DNA of 64,000 nt, from positions 62,001 through 126,000 of the forward strand of contig JAUJNG010000015.1 of the NCBI GenBank assembly GCA_030448265.1, read 5' to 3'. This stretch comes from Abditibacterium sp. (lineage in GTDB: Bacteria; Armatimonadota; Abditibacteriia; Abditibacteriales; Abditibacteriaceae). Shown one piece after another: positions 8,460 to 16,848 of this stretch. The stretch's first letter is position 1. The number at the start of each line of letters is the position of its first letter. Under the pieces are notes generated by a model, which had not been told where the DNA came from, did no database searches, and saw only the letters and a list, made by a program, of their open reading frames with translations. Both the position numbers and the translations under genes were made by a program.

Positions 8460-9407
8460 CTACGCCAATTCCATTTGTGCAACAAAAGGCCAGCCGTCCT
8501 CATCCCAGCCCAGTTTTTCGACTCGCAGCCGCGACGCGTCCCCATTTTCGGCATCGTAGGCGTGGTAGATGAGCCAATCGGTGCCGTTTTGGTCGTGAAA
8601 AACCGAGTTGTGGCCAGGGCCGCGCCAGCGCGCATCGCTCTGGCGCACAACCGTGCCGCCGCCCTCCAGCAGCGCTGTGCCGTCGCGGTCGAGATAGGGG
8701 CCGGTGATGTCGCGCGCGCGTCCCACGCGGATGTTGTAAGTCGAATCGACGCCGCAACAGCAGAAATCGAAGGAGACGAACAGGACGTAAAACTCGCCGC
8801 GCCGCACGATGAAAGGCGCTTCGACCGAGCCTTGAATTTCCGGCGTGTGCGGGCGCCGCGCGAGCGAATAAAGTGTGGTGTCCTCGTCCGAAAGTTGGCC
8901 GGTGAGTTCGTCCAGGCGGCGCAGTTTGATGCCGTCCCAAAACGAGCCAAGCGCCATCCACCCGTGCCCCTGCACGTCGAAAAGCACGTTGGGGTCGATG
9001 GCGTTCCAACTGTCCTCGCGGTGAGATTGAATTACCACGCCCTCGTCGCGCCAATGGTAAGCGGGATGCTGGCAGTCGAGCGTCGCGTTGGTCGCCAGTC
9101 CGATGGCGGAGCGGTTGGAGCCGAAAGTGGAGACGGAGTAGTAGAGATGCCACCGGTCACCGAAAAACGCGATGTCCGGCGCCCAGAAAAAACCCCTGTT
9201 GCCAGGGATGAGCTGCTCGGCCCACGTCAGTGGCTTGGACAGGACGCTTTCACGCGCTCCCCAGTGTTGAAAATTGGACGAGTGCCGCACGCTCACGCCG
9301 TGACCGGTGGAGAAGAGGTAAAAAGCATCGCCTTCGCGCACGATGACGGCATCGTGGGCACGGGGGGCTTCGCCATCGAAGTCGATGATGGGTTGCTGGG
9401 GATTCAT
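8460..9407 (-). CDS. Glycoside hydrolase family 43 protein (arabinanase/arabinofuranosidase-like)
   Basis: A five-bladed propeller enzyme of 315 residues without a signal peptide, so probably cytoplasmic, acting on imported arabino-oligosaccharides. The three acidic GH43 residues are in the expected contexts: base Asp in RAHDAVIV near residue 18, pKa modulator Asp in WNAIDPNV near 135, and acid Glu in SVEAPFI near 195. The calcium-site His in GPGHNSV is also present. Length fits endo-arabinanase-like GH43 enzymes. An unusual FCCCG run lies near residue 216. It is followed on the same strand by nothing closely spaced and precedes pckG in map order. Confidence 0.88.
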   Translation of the reverse strand: MNPQQPIIDFDGEAPRAHDAVIVREGDAFYLFSTGHGVSVRHSSNFQHWGARESVLSKPLTWAEQLIPGNRGFFWAPDIAFFGDRWHLYYSVSTFGSNRSAIGLATNATLDCQHPAYHWRDEGVVIQSHREDSWNAIDPNVLFDVQGHGWMALGSFWDGIKLRRLDELTGQLSDEDTTLYSLARRPHTPEIQGSVEAPFIVRRGEFYVLFVSFDFCCCGVDSTYNIRVGRARDITGPYLDRDGTALLEGGGTVVRQSDARWRGPGHNSVFHDQNGTDWLIYHAYDAENGDASRLRVEKLGWDEDGWPFVAQMELA

Positions 9408-9445
9408 GGCGTTGGACGGAGTGACCTGACCAGTTCAGGTGCAAG

Positions 9446-11254
9446 TTACGCCAAGCGCGCCTCCAAACCCTCCAACTCGCCGCGCAGTTCGAAGGGCAGA
9501 TGTTCGCCGAAGAGCGCGTAATGCGCGCGAATTGAGGCCGCTTCAGCTTGCCACGCTTCGTTATCGACTTCCATCAGCGTCGTCAGCGCGCCGTCCGACA
9601 GTTCCAGGCCGCTCAAATCGAGTTCATTGGGCGCCGGAACCGTTCCGATCGGGGTTTCGAGGCCCGCGTGCTGCCCGTCGCAGCGCTCGAAGATCCATTT
9701 CAAGACCCGCGCGTTGTCGCCGAAGCCTGGCCACAGAAACTTTCCGTCTTCCCCTTTGCGAAACCAGTTGACGGCGAAGATTTTGGGCAATTTATCGGGC
9801 GTGGTGGAAGAGGGAATGTCGAGCCAGTGCGCGAGGTAGTCGCCCATGTGATAGCCGCAAAAAGGCAGCATCGCCATCGGATCGCGGCGAATCTGGCCGA
9901 CCTGCCCGCTCGCCGCCGCCGTCGTTTCGGAGGCAATCGTGGAGCCGATAAAAGTGCCGTGCTGCCAGTCGCGCGCTTCATAAACCAGTGGAACGGTGCC
10001 AGGACGGCGCCCGCCGAACAAAATCGCGCTAATCGGGACGCCACGCGGGTCGTCGTAGGCGGGGTCAATCGAGGGACACTGGGCGGCGCGCGCCGTGAAG
10101 CGCGCGTTGGGATGCGCGGCGGGCGTCTCCATTTCCGGCGTCCAGTCGTTGCCGCGCCAGTCGGTGAGATGGGGTGGTTTTTCCTTCGTCATGCCTTCCC
10201 ACCACACATCGCCATCGGGCGTTTGCGCGACGTTAGTGAACAAAACGTCGCGTTTGAGGGTGTCCATCGCGTTGGGATTGGTGGCGTAGCTCGTTCCTGG
10301 CGCGACGCCGAAAAAACCGAATTCGGGATTGACGGCATACATTCGTCCGTCGGCCTTAACGCGCAGCCAGGCAATGTCGTCGCCCACGCACTCGACTTTC
10401 CAGCCCCGCAAACTGGGCGTCATCATGGCGAGGTTGGTTTTGCCGCACGCGCTGGGAAAAGCCGCCGCGACGTATTTCTTTTCGCCGTGCGGGTTGGTGA
10501 GTCCCAGAATCAGCATATGCTCGGCCATCCAGCCTTCGTCGCGCGCCATCACGCTCGCCACGCGCAAGGCGAAACACTTTTTGGCCAGCAGGGCGTTGCC
10601 GCCGTAGCCACTTCCAAAGCTCCAGATCTGCCGCGAATCGGGGAAATGTGCGATATAGCGACCATCGGGGTTGCAGGGCCAGGGCACATCCTCGGCGTCT
10701 TCACTCAGGGGCATTCCCAACGAGTGAACGCAGCGCACGAAACTGTCGCTTTCGCCCAGAGGCCGCAGAACGGCGTCGCCGCAGCGCGTGGTGAGTCGCA
10801 TCGAAAGCGCGACGTAGGCCGAATCAGTGATTTCAACGCCGATGCGGGCGATGCGCGAATCGAGCGGGCCAAGGCAAAACGGAATCACATACATGGTGCG
10901 GCCTTCCATGCAGCCATCGAATAGTGCCAGAAGCTCGGCTTTCATGGCTTTTGGCTCGCGCCAGTTGTTGGTGGGGCCGGCATCGACGGGGCGTTTGGAG
11001 CAGATGAACGTGCGGTCTTCGACGCGCGCCACATCGCGTGGGTCGCTGCGCGCCAGAAACGAGTTGGGGCGCAGTTCGGGATTCAAGGGCGCGAGCGTGC
11101 CGCTTTCGACTAACTTCTGGGCGAGAAATTGATACTCCTCGTCGCTGCCGTCGCACCAGTGCACGCTTTCGGGGCGGCAGAGCGCGACTTTGCCGGCGAC
11201 CCAGTCGAAAAGCGCCTCGTTTTGCGACAGTTGGAGCGGAAAAGGAATGGTCAT
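9446..11254 (-). CDS. pckG: Phosphoenolpyruvate carboxykinase (GTP)
   Basis: Catalyses oxaloacetate + GTP to PEP + GDP + CO2, the entry step of gluconeogenesis, in the cytosol. The 602-residue length is typical of the GTP enzyme. Visible signatures include the PEPCK-specific P-loop [12 protein letters not shown] near residue 265 with its reactive Cys, the N-terminal [13 protein letters not shown] region, [12 protein letters not shown], and [15 protein letters not shown]. The first codons ([19 protein letters not shown]) match the family N-terminus. It is monocistronic by spacing. Gluconeogenic capacity fits an organism that degrades plant and algal polysaccharides. Confidence 0.97.
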   Translation of the reverse strand: MTIPFPLQLSQNEALFDWVAGKVALCRPESVHWCDGSDEEYQFLAQKLVESGTLAPLNPELRPNSFLARSDPRDVARVEDRTFICSKRPVDAGPTNNWREPKAMKAELLALFDGCMEGRTMYVIPFCLGPLDSRIARIGVEITDSAYVALSMRLTTRCGDAVLRPLGESDSFVRCVHSLGMPLSEDAEDVPWPCNPDGRYIAHFPDSRQIWSFGSGYGGNALLAKKCFALRVASVMARDEGWMAEHMLILGLTNPHGEKKYVAAAFPSACGKTNLAMMTPSLRGWKVECVGDDIAWLRVKADGRMYAVNPEFGFFGVAPGTSYATNPNAMDTLKRDVLFTNVAQTPDGDVWWEGMTKEKPPHLTDWRGNDWTPEMETPAAHPNARFTARAAQCPSIDPAYDDPRGVPISAILFGGRRPGTVPLVYEARDWQHGTFIGSTIASETTAAASGQVGQIRRDPMAMLPFCGYHMGDYLAHWLDIPSSTTPDKLPKIFAVNWFRKGEDGKFLWPGFGDNARVLKWIFERCDGQHAGLETPIGTVPAPNELDLSGLELSDGALTTLMEVDNEAWQAEAASIRAHYALFGEHLPFELRGELEGLEARLA

Positions 11255-11357
11255 GGGAAAAAGTGTCTCAGATTTGTGTCCAGTCGAAGACCCTGAGGCG
11301 CGGTTGCGGAACCAAGTTTGCTGAGAGGCGCGGCAACTTCTTCAAGGAAGCAACACT

Positions 11358-12053
11358 ATGAAAAACCATCTCACACTGTGGGCGCTTGGCGGCGCTCTTC
11401 TCGGCACCGGCCTGGTGGCCGCGAGCGACGCTCAGGCGCAAAGCTCAACGAACCAGACCACAACCACACGCACCCAGACCATGACGATGCAGTCCGGCAA
11501 AATGATGGCGATGCCCAATACGGCGCCGCTCAAGGCCGCGATGACGGCGAATTTCGACCGCATCTTCATGATTCACGCCGCGCAGACCAACATGGCCGAA
11601 GTCATGATGGGCGGGCTGGCGCTGCGCCGTTCCAGCAACGCCGGCGTTCGCATGATCGCGAGCACCACGATGCGCGATCATGGCAAAGCTCAGCGCGATC
11701 TGGCGGCGATTTTCCGCGCCAAAGGTGCGCCGATGCCCGCCAATCCTGGCCCGATTCACACGGCGGTTTACGAAAAGCTGAGCCGTCTGCGCGGCAGGGC
11801 TTTCGACCAGGCTTACATGGCGGTTCAGGTGGGCGCGCACGAGAACAGTGTGACGCTGTTCTCACACGAAACCGAAATTGGCCGCGACGCGACCGTGAAA
11901 GCGCACGCGCAAAACAAACTGCCTGGCATTCTGGGCCACACCGCGATGATTTACGATGTCGCTCGCCGCGTTGGCGCTCCTGGCGTGAATTTGCGCCCGC
12001 CCGCCGTGGTGCAGGCCGCGATGCAGTCGATGATGAGAATGGGACGGATGTAA
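11358..12053 (+). CDS. Exported DUF4142 protein
   Basis: 231 residues with a signal peptide ending at AQA near residue 27, then a Thr/Gln-rich linker and a four-helix-bundle domain. The segments FIMHAAQTNMAEVMMGGLAL, VRMIASTTMRDHGKAQRDL and the later DQAYMAVQVGAHENSVTLF match DUF4142, a ferritin-like exported domain of unknown function. Its His and Glu residues could bind metal, though this is not shown. The mature protein is Met-rich. Followed immediately by an intrinsic terminator; transcribed alone. Confidence 0.85.
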   Translation: MKNHLTLWALGGALLGTGLVAASDAQAQSSTNQTTTTRTQTMTMQSGKMMAMPNTAPLKAAMTANFDRIFMIHAAQTNMAEVMMGGLALRRSSNAGVRMIASTTMRDHGKAQRDLAAIFRAKGAPMPANPGPIHTAVYEKLSRLRGRAFDQAYMAVQVGAHENSVTLFSHETEIGRDATVKAHAQNKLPGILGHTAMIYDVARRVGAPGVNLRPPAVVQAAMQSMMRMGRM

Positions 12054-12063
12054 TTGCCCGAAA

Positions 12064-12103
12064 AGAAAAAGGGCCGCGAAACCTGGTTTTGCGGCTCTTT
12101 TTT
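12064..12103 (+). terminator. Rho-independent terminator
   Basis: The stem GGGCCGC at 12071-12077 pairs with GCGGCTC at 12091-12097 (one G-U pair), with A-tract and T-tract flanks and a 13-base loop. It lies 10 bases after the DUF4142 stop. Confidence 0.85.
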
Positions 12104-12130
12104 GTGTCTCAATCGCTGCGGAGAGATTGA

Positions 12131-12259
12131 CCGGTTCCCTCTCCGCTTGCGGGGAGGGTTAGGGAGGGGTGGGCGGTGCAAGTGAGCGCCCGATTCAGGA
12201 GCAGTCACTCTTTCGGCTCACCCCACCCTAACCCTCCCCGCAAGCGGAGAGGGAACCGG
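12131..12259. repeat. Intergenic long inverted repeat between convergent genes
   Basis: Perfect 34-base arms at 12131-12164 and 12226-12259, separated by about 60 bases. The arms contain CCCTCTCCGCTTGCGGGGAG. The type of sequence (CCTCTCC with CCCGC) recurs in the hairpin at 16627-16814. Confidence 0.85.
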
Positions 12260-12262
12260 TCA

Positions 12263-13153
12263 TCAAACTCGCACTTCCCCGCTTGCCTCCCACGCTTCTT
12301 CCGCCAGCTTTTTCATCACCAGACTCTGCTCCCACCGGTCAGAAAACTCGCGGCCATCGGGAAGCGTGATGGCGTAGCGCGGCGGGCCGAGTTCGCTCGA
12401 AAACGGCAGGATGTCGCCGTTTTGCGCCCTGCGTCGCCAGGACTTAAAAATTTCCGTCCAGATTTGCTTGAAAAAACCGGCGGGGGTGCCCTGCCCGCCG
12501 CTTCCGTCGCCGACATCGACCTGCACCGCTTCACCGTTGGAAACCCTGCCGTGAACGTGAGTAACGCGCTCGATGATGGGGCGCATTCGCTCGATGGCGC
12601 CCTCGCCTTCCCAGCCGTAAAACTCGCCGCCGACCACGAAATGTGAAAAATCGGCAGTGATGGCGATGTCGGGCACCGCTTCGATGAGTTCCAAAGTTTG
12701 CCGAATGGTTTCCGTGAAGTTGTTGCGGTGCGTTTCCACGAAATAACACAGCCCGTTGTCCGCCGCAATTTGGGCGCCCTCGCGCACGATTTGGGTGACT
12801 TCGGCGAGGGAATGATAAGCGCTCGCGGGCTGGCACAACACCCACTGCGCGCCCAGAGCGGCGGCGTGTTCGACGGTCTCGCGCGTTTCCTCAACGCTGG
12901 TGGGGCGATGGCCCAGCGCCAACTTTAAACCGCATTTTTGCACGACGGGGGGCACGGTTCGGCACAGTTCTTCGGTGCGAAGCCAGCATTCGATGTGTTC
13001 GAAACCCGCCTCCGCGACGCGCGCCATTTTTTCTTCGAGCGTCCATTCGACCGAAGCGTTCATCGGCAGTTTTTGGAGATTCCACAGTGTGTGGCCCACG
13101 CGAAGGCGCGGCGGTGTCTGGGAATTGTCGTTGAGATGGGAAAAAGGCGCCAT
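12263..13153 (-). CDS. Sugar phosphate isomerase/epimerase (TIM barrel, AP-endonuclease 2 family)
   Basis: 296 residues of the xylose isomerase-like TIM barrel superfamily. Strand and ligand motifs are visible: GHTLWNL near the start, AEAGFEHIECW, GLKLALGHRP, FVETHRNNFTE with the metal-binding Glu, and ITADFSHFVVGGEF followed by THVHGRVSNGEA. These correspond to the Glu/Asp/His metal site of epimerases in this family. No signal peptide. It is separated by eight bases from the glycosyltransferase gene upstream on the same strand, so it may be co-transcribed. Substrate unknown. Confidence 0.85.
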   Translation of the reverse strand: MAPFSHLNDNSQTPPRLRVGHTLWNLQKLPMNASVEWTLEEKMARVAEAGFEHIECWLRTEELCRTVPPVVQKCGLKLALGHRPTSVEETRETVEHAAALGAQWVLCQPASAYHSLAEVTQIVREGAQIAADNGLCYFVETHRNNFTETIRQTLELIEAVPDIAITADFSHFVVGGEFYGWEGEGAIERMRPIIERVTHVHGRVSNGEAVQVDVGDGSGGQGTPAGFFKQIWTEIFKSWRRRAQNGDILPFSSELGPPRYAITLPDGREFSDRWEQSLVMKKLAEEAWEASGEVRV

Positions 13154-13161
13154 AATTTCTC

Positions 13162-13875
13162 CTAAAATTTGCCCTGACGGTGCATCTTTCGCAGTTCGAA
13201 CACCATCTCGAAAGTGCGAAGCAGGGTTTTCAGATCGAGTTTCGACTCGCCGTGCGCCCGCTCTTCGAAGACAATCGGCACTTCCTCGAACCCCAGGTTT
13301 TGCAGCCGCGCTTTGTAAAGCATTTCCGAAACGATGGACGGCCCCACCGAAACTAATTTTTCCACTTCGATGGCTTCGAGCGCGCGGCGACTCCAGCAGC
13401 GAAAACCTGACGACGGATCGCGCACCGGCACGCCGAGCATAAAACGCAAAAAATGGCCGACCAGAGCGGTGAGAAACTCGCGCGAGGCGGGGCGTCCGGT
13501 TTCGCCCCCGCCAGGCACGCCGCGCGACCCCAGAACCACATCGTGGCGGCGCGCTGCATCGAGAATCGCGGGCAAATAGCGCGGATGATGAGAGAAATCG
13601 GCGTCCATTTCAACCGCCCATTTCGCGCCGCGTTGCAGGGCATAAACGAAACCGTCGCGCCCGCTTCTACCGCGCCCTTTGTCTTCGGTGCGAGTCAGAA
13701 GATGAATCTGGGCATCATTCGCGGCCAACTTCTCCACAATGGCGCTGGTGCCGTCGGGCGAATTATCGTCCACGACCAAAACCTGCGCGGCGGGCACGCG
13801 GCGCCGAATTTCGCCGAGCAGTTCGCCGATGTTTTCGGCCTCGTTGTAGGTGGGAATGGTGATCCAGACGTGCAT
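13162..13875 (-). CDS. Family 2 glycosyltransferase, dolichol/polyprenol-phosphate mannosyltransferase-like
   Basis: The start is placed at ATG 13875 (MHVWITIPTYNEAENIG), the normal N-terminus of DPM1-like GT2 enzymes; 237 residues. Motifs: VLVVDDNSPDGT, GRGRSGRDGF, the metal-binding DADFSHHP, and DPSSGFRCW. No membrane segment, as in soluble DPM1. It would transfer a sugar from a nucleotide donor to polyprenyl phosphate at the inner face of the membrane. Upstream there is no purine-rich ribosome-binding site; instead a 7-base tandem repeat (pyrimidine-rich on the coding strand) abuts the ATG. The same frame is open upstream through that repeat and a poly-G tract, so it can be fused to the preceding gene. 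Confidence 0.88.
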   Translation of the reverse strand: MHVWITIPTYNEAENIGELLGEIRRRVPAAQVLVVDDNSPDGTSAIVEKLAANDAQIHLLTRTEDKGRGRSGRDGFVYALQRGAKWAVEMDADFSHHPRYLPAILDAARRHDVVLGSRGVPGGGETGRPASREFLTALVGHFLRFMLGVPVRDPSSGFRCWSRRALEAIEVEKLVSVGPSIVSEMLYKARLQNLGFEEVPIVFEERAHGESKLDLKTLLRTFEMVFELRKMHRQGKF

Positions 13876-15127
13876 GAGGAGGGAGGAGGGAGGAGGGAGG
13901 AGGGAGGAGGGAGGAGGGAGGAGGGAGGAGGGAGGAGGGAGGATTGGTCGAGCGATGCCAGGGCAGGTTCCACGTTTCACTCCCCCCCCCCCCCCCCCCC
14001 CCCCCCCTGATCTGCCGCACAAGCGCGCCGAAAACGTCCTCGAAGCGCAGGTCGTCGAGGCAAATTTCGCCGATGGGACATTTTTTGAGATAGCATGGCG
14101 CGCATTCGACATTCGCCACGATTTTCTCGCCGCGCCCGTAAAGCTCGATTTCCTGCGCGCACGTCGAGCCAAACAGCGCCACAACCGGCACCTCGCGCGC
14201 GATGGCGACGTGCATTCCGGTGGTGTCGCCGGTCACGACCGCATCGCAGCCATCGACCAGAGCCACGAACTGCGAGAGGGAATTGTTGGTTCCCGAATCG
14301 ATGACGGCATCGGCGGCGCGGGCGGCGATTTCGGCGTTGCGCTCGCGCTCCTGCGGGCCGCCGAGCAGCACCACCTGAGCGCCCAGTTCGCTCTGCGCGC
14401 GTCGCGCCAGGGCCGCCCATTTTTCGACGCGCCACGCTTTGCCCGCGAAACCCGTCCCCGCGCCGGTATTGAGTCCGACAATCGGGCCTTTTGTCACGCC
14501 GTGAAGCGCATAAAACGATTTCGCCCAGTTTTCGGCCTCGGTTTCGAGTTCCAAAATATACGGTTCGCGACCGTAGGGAAAGCCGACCGCCTCGAACACG
14601 ATGTGCTGATAGGCTTTGTCGTTTTCGTGGAATTTGAGGTGATCTGAGGTGCCCATCCGCAGCGCGAATTCGGCTTCGGGATTGAGAATCGAGAGGGTGC
14701 CGAGCGGCGTGAGGCCAAAACCGCGTTTTTCTTTGGCTTTGCTGAGCATCGCCAGCGAGGTCGCGGCCTCGACTTTATCGAGGCAGAGCATCAAATCGAA
14801 TTCTTCGACCTGCAAACGCGCGAGCGTCTCGAAACTGGGCGCCCAGATGCGGTCGATGAACGGATTGGCCTTGAGAAGCGGCGCCGAAATCGGCTCGACG
14901 ATCCAGGTGACGTGCGACTGCGGATAACGGGCTTTGAGGGCGCGAAGAATCGGCGTGGTTCGCAGCACGTCGCCGGTCGCGCCGAGTTTGATGATGAGGA
15001 TGCGCGTGCCGAACGGCTCGAAGTGCTGGCAGCCGCCCTCGCATTTGAAGCGACACGGCTTTTCGCCGTTGAAATGGCGGCAGTCGTTGCGGTAGCCGGA
15101 AAAATGGGTGGGAAGCGCGTCGGGCAT
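13763..15127 (-). CDS. Family 9 glycosyltransferase (heptosyltransferase-like) with variable C-terminus
   Basis: The start is taken at 15127 (MPDALPTHF). An N-terminal Cys cluster (C-x8-C-x3-C-x3-C) precedes the GT-B domain, an arrangement I recall in other GT9 proteins and that may bind zinc. GT9 motifs: ILIIKLGATGDVLRTTPIL, GLNTGAGTGFAGKAWRVEKW, VVLLGGPQERERN, SGTNNSLSQFVALVDGCD, TGDTTGMHVAIA and VALFGST. The donor is probably ADP-heptose or a similar sugar for surface glycans. The natural domain ends near VFGALVRQIR; beyond this the frame runs through the poly-G tract and repeat to 13763, adding junk that overlaps GT2 out of frame. The true end is uncertain, close to 13980 or fused to GT2. 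Confidence 0.85.
   Translation of the reverse strand: MPDALPTHFSGYRNDCRHFNGEKPCRFKCEGGCQHFEPFGTRILIIKLGATGDVLRTTPILRALKARYPQSHVTWIVEPISAPLLKANPFIDRIWAPSFETLARLQVEEFDLMLCLDKVEAATSLAMLSKAKEKRGFGLTPLGTLSILNPEAEFALRMGTSDHLKFHENDKAYQHIVFEAVGFPYGREPYILELETEAENWAKSFYALHGVTKGPIVGLNTGAGTGFAGKAWRVEKWAALARRAQSELGAQVVLLGGPQERERNAEIAARAADAVIDSGTNNSLSQFVALVDGCDAVVTGDTTGMHVAIAREVPVVALFGSTCAQEIELYGRGEKIVANVECAPCYLKKCPIGEICLDDLRFEDVFGALVRQIRGGGGGGGGSETWNLPWHRSTNPPSSLLPPPSSLLPPPSSLLPPHARLDHHSHLQRGRKHRRTARRNSAPRARRAGFGRGR
13876..13943. repeat. Tandem 7-base microsatellite (GGAGGGA)n, about 9-10 copies
   Basis: A continuous run of the 7-mer GGAGGGA on the + strand directly abuts the GT2 start codon. Read on the coding strand, three units give seven codons encoding PPPSSLL repeats. 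Because 7 is not a multiple of 3, gain or loss of one unit changes the reading frame entering the GT2 gene. Confidence 0.95.
13982..14007. repeat. 26-base homopolymer C tract (poly-G on the coding strand)
   Basis: Twenty-six consecutive C. It lies inside the 3' end of the GT9 frame on the minus strand. At this length the frame leaves the tract into an extension that stops at 13763. One base fewer would lead in frame into the GT2 gene; one more would give GAG-TGA and stop at once. It is either a contingency locus or a sequencing/assembly uncertainty. Confidence 0.95.
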
Positions 15128-15178
15128 CGCAAAACAAGATGACACAACGCGGGCTTCTCGGAAAGCGCAAGGCCCCGT

Positions 15179-15275
15179 TTCACACAAAGAACACGAAGAT
15201 CACACAAAGAAGCACAAAGGTTTTTATTGAATTTCTTTGTGCTTCTTTGTGTGATCTTCGTGTTCTTTGTGTGAA
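15179..15275. repeat. Intergenic perfect inverted repeat, 41-base arms
   Basis: Arms 15179-15219 and 15235-15275 are perfect reverse complements around a 15-base spacer. They are built of CACAAAG/CTTTGTG units. Located between fabF and the GT9 gene (same strand, fabF upstream). A very stable hairpin if transcribed; no clear U-tract. Confidence 0.9.
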
Positions 15276-15279
15276 ATAG

Positions 15280-16554
15280 TCACCGGCAAGATTTCAAAAC
15301 CAGCGCCGCGTTTTTGGAGCCAAACCCCAGGCAGTTGCACAGCGCGATTTCGACATTGGCCGCGCGCGCAGTGTTGGGAACGTAATCCAAGTCGCATTCC
15401 GGCGCCGCGTTTTCCAGATTGATGGTGGGCGCGATAATGCCTTCGCGCAGCGCCGCCAGCGCCGCCGCGACGCCCGCCGCGCCGCTTGCGCCCTGCGCGT
15501 GGCCGATTTGCGATTTGGTGGCGCTCATCGGAATTTGAAAAGCATGATCTCCCAGCGCCATTTTGACGGCGGCGGTTTCGAGCGGGTCGTTGAGCGCCGT
15601 CGCGGTGCCGTGCAAATTGACGTAATCAACGGCTTCGGGCGAGGTTTGCGCGTCATCGAGCGCCATTTTCATAGCGCGCGCGCCTTCGTCGGGTTCGCTC
15701 AAAGCGACGCGGTGATAGGCTTCGCACGTCGTGCCGTAACCCGCGATTTCGGCCCAGATTGTGGCGCCGCGCGCCAGGGCGCGCTCTTCGCTTTCGAGCG
15801 TGAAAATCCACGCCCCTTCGCCCAGAACGAAGCCGTCGCGCGCCGCATCGAAGGGCCGCGAGGCGCGCTGCGGCGCCTCGTTGTAAATGGTGGGAACGGC
15901 GCGCATCAGGGCGAAAGCGGCCAAAGTTCCTGGCGTGATGGGCGCATCGGCGCCGCCGCACAACAGGGTTTGCGCGCGGCCACTGCGAATTGCATCGAGC
16001 GCGTAGCCAAAGGCGTCGGAGGCCGAAGTGCAGCCGTCGGAGATGGTGTGGGAGCGCCCGCGCAGACCGAATTCGATGGAAATTTCGCTCGAAACCATGC
16101 CGGCAATCGCCGAGGAAATCGCGTAGGGCGAAATCGGGCCTTCGTTGGCGCCAAACCAGCGCGCGAAATTGGCTTCGGCGTAGGAAAAACCGCCACCGCC
16201 CGATCCCAGAATCACGCCGATGTCGCGTTTTTCCTCCGGCGAAAGATCGACCAGACCCGCGCTCTGCAGGGCCTGCGATGCGGCGCACAGGGCGAGGGGC
16301 ACCACGCGCGCCACCCGCGCGAGTTCTTTAGGCTCCATCCAGTCGCGCGGCTCGAAATCGGGCACTTCGGCGGCGACGCGGCACGCCAAAGCGCCCTTGG
16401 GCGCGCCCTGCGCGAGCGGATAAGGGCAGTCGGGATCGAACAAAGCGATGCGCCGCGTTGCCGAGGCGCCGCTTCGCAGGCCCTCGACCCACTTGTTCCA
16501 CCCGATTCCAAACGGCGAAGCCACGCCCACGCCGGTGATGACGACTTTTCTCAT
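15280..16554 (-). CDS. fabF: Beta-ketoacyl-ACP synthase II (KAS II, FabF-type)
   Basis: Condenses malonyl-ACP with acyl-ACP in fatty acid elongation in the cytosol. 424 residues, normal length. The thiolase-fold Cys-His-His triad is present: Cys in DGCTSASDA near residue 174, His in VNLHGTATALNDPLE near 313, and His in KSQIGHAQGASG near 350. The N-terminus MRKVVITGVGVASPFGIGW is family-typical and fixes the start. No acyl carrier protein gene is adjacent, so it might serve a specialised lipid rather than bulk synthesis; not decidable here. Confidence 0.95.
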   Translation of the reverse strand: MRKVVITGVGVASPFGIGWNKWVEGLRSGASATRRIALFDPDCPYPLAQGAPKGALACRVAAEVPDFEPRDWMEPKELARVARVVPLALCAASQALQSAGLVDLSPEEKRDIGVILGSGGGGFSYAEANFARWFGANEGPISPYAISSAIAGMVSSEISIEFGLRGRSHTISDGCTSASDAFGYALDAIRSGRAQTLLCGGADAPITPGTLAAFALMRAVPTIYNEAPQRASRPFDAARDGFVLGEGAWIFTLESEERALARGATIWAEIAGYGTTCEAYHRVALSEPDEGARAMKMALDDAQTSPEAVDYVNLHGTATALNDPLETAAVKMALGDHAFQIPMSATKSQIGHAQGASGAAGVAAALAALREGIIAPTINLENAAPECDLDYVPNTARAANVEIALCNCLGFGSKNAALVLKSCR

Positions 16555-16626
16555 AGCAGTGGAGACTTGACCATTTGAGGGGAGAATCGTTCCCGCGCAA
16601 AGGTTGTGGGAGTTTTGAGGTTTGGG

Positions 16627-16814
16627 TTTTCCGTCGCTTCGCTCCGGCCCTCACCCACCGCTTCGCGGCACCCTCTCCCGCAAGCGGGAGAAGGACAACG
16701 CGCGCGGCTTCAACAAAGCAGTGAAAACACGAAAGTAGCAGTTTCTCCTTCTCCCGCTTGCGGGAGAGGGTGCCGCGAAGCGGCGGGTGAGGGCCGGAGC
16801 GAAGCGACGGAAAA
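16627..16814. repeat. Long inverted repeat in a divergent intergenic region, 69-base arms
   Basis: Arms 16627-16695 and 16746-16814 are reverse complements with one mismatch around a 50-base spacer. Each arm also contains smaller palindromes such as TCTCCCGCTTGCGGGAGA. It occupies most of the divergent gap between fabF and topoisomerase IB, and would place a large cruciform or hairpin in the 5' leader of the topoisomerase mRNA. Confidence 0.9.
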
Positions 16815-16848
16815 ACGGCACCTCCCTTGCTTCCGCCCCAACCTAAAT

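Noticed and set aside
13876..13943. CRISPR-like array
   Set aside because: The repeats are 7 bases and contiguous, with no spacers; it is a simple microsatellite. No CRISPR array was seen anywhere in the window.
13162..14184. GT2 gene with a 103-residue N-terminal extension starting at 14184
   Set aside because: That extension is the out-of-frame 3' end of GT9 plus poly-Gly and PPPSSLL repeats. It could only be translated by fusion, and the family N-terminus starts exactly at 13875.
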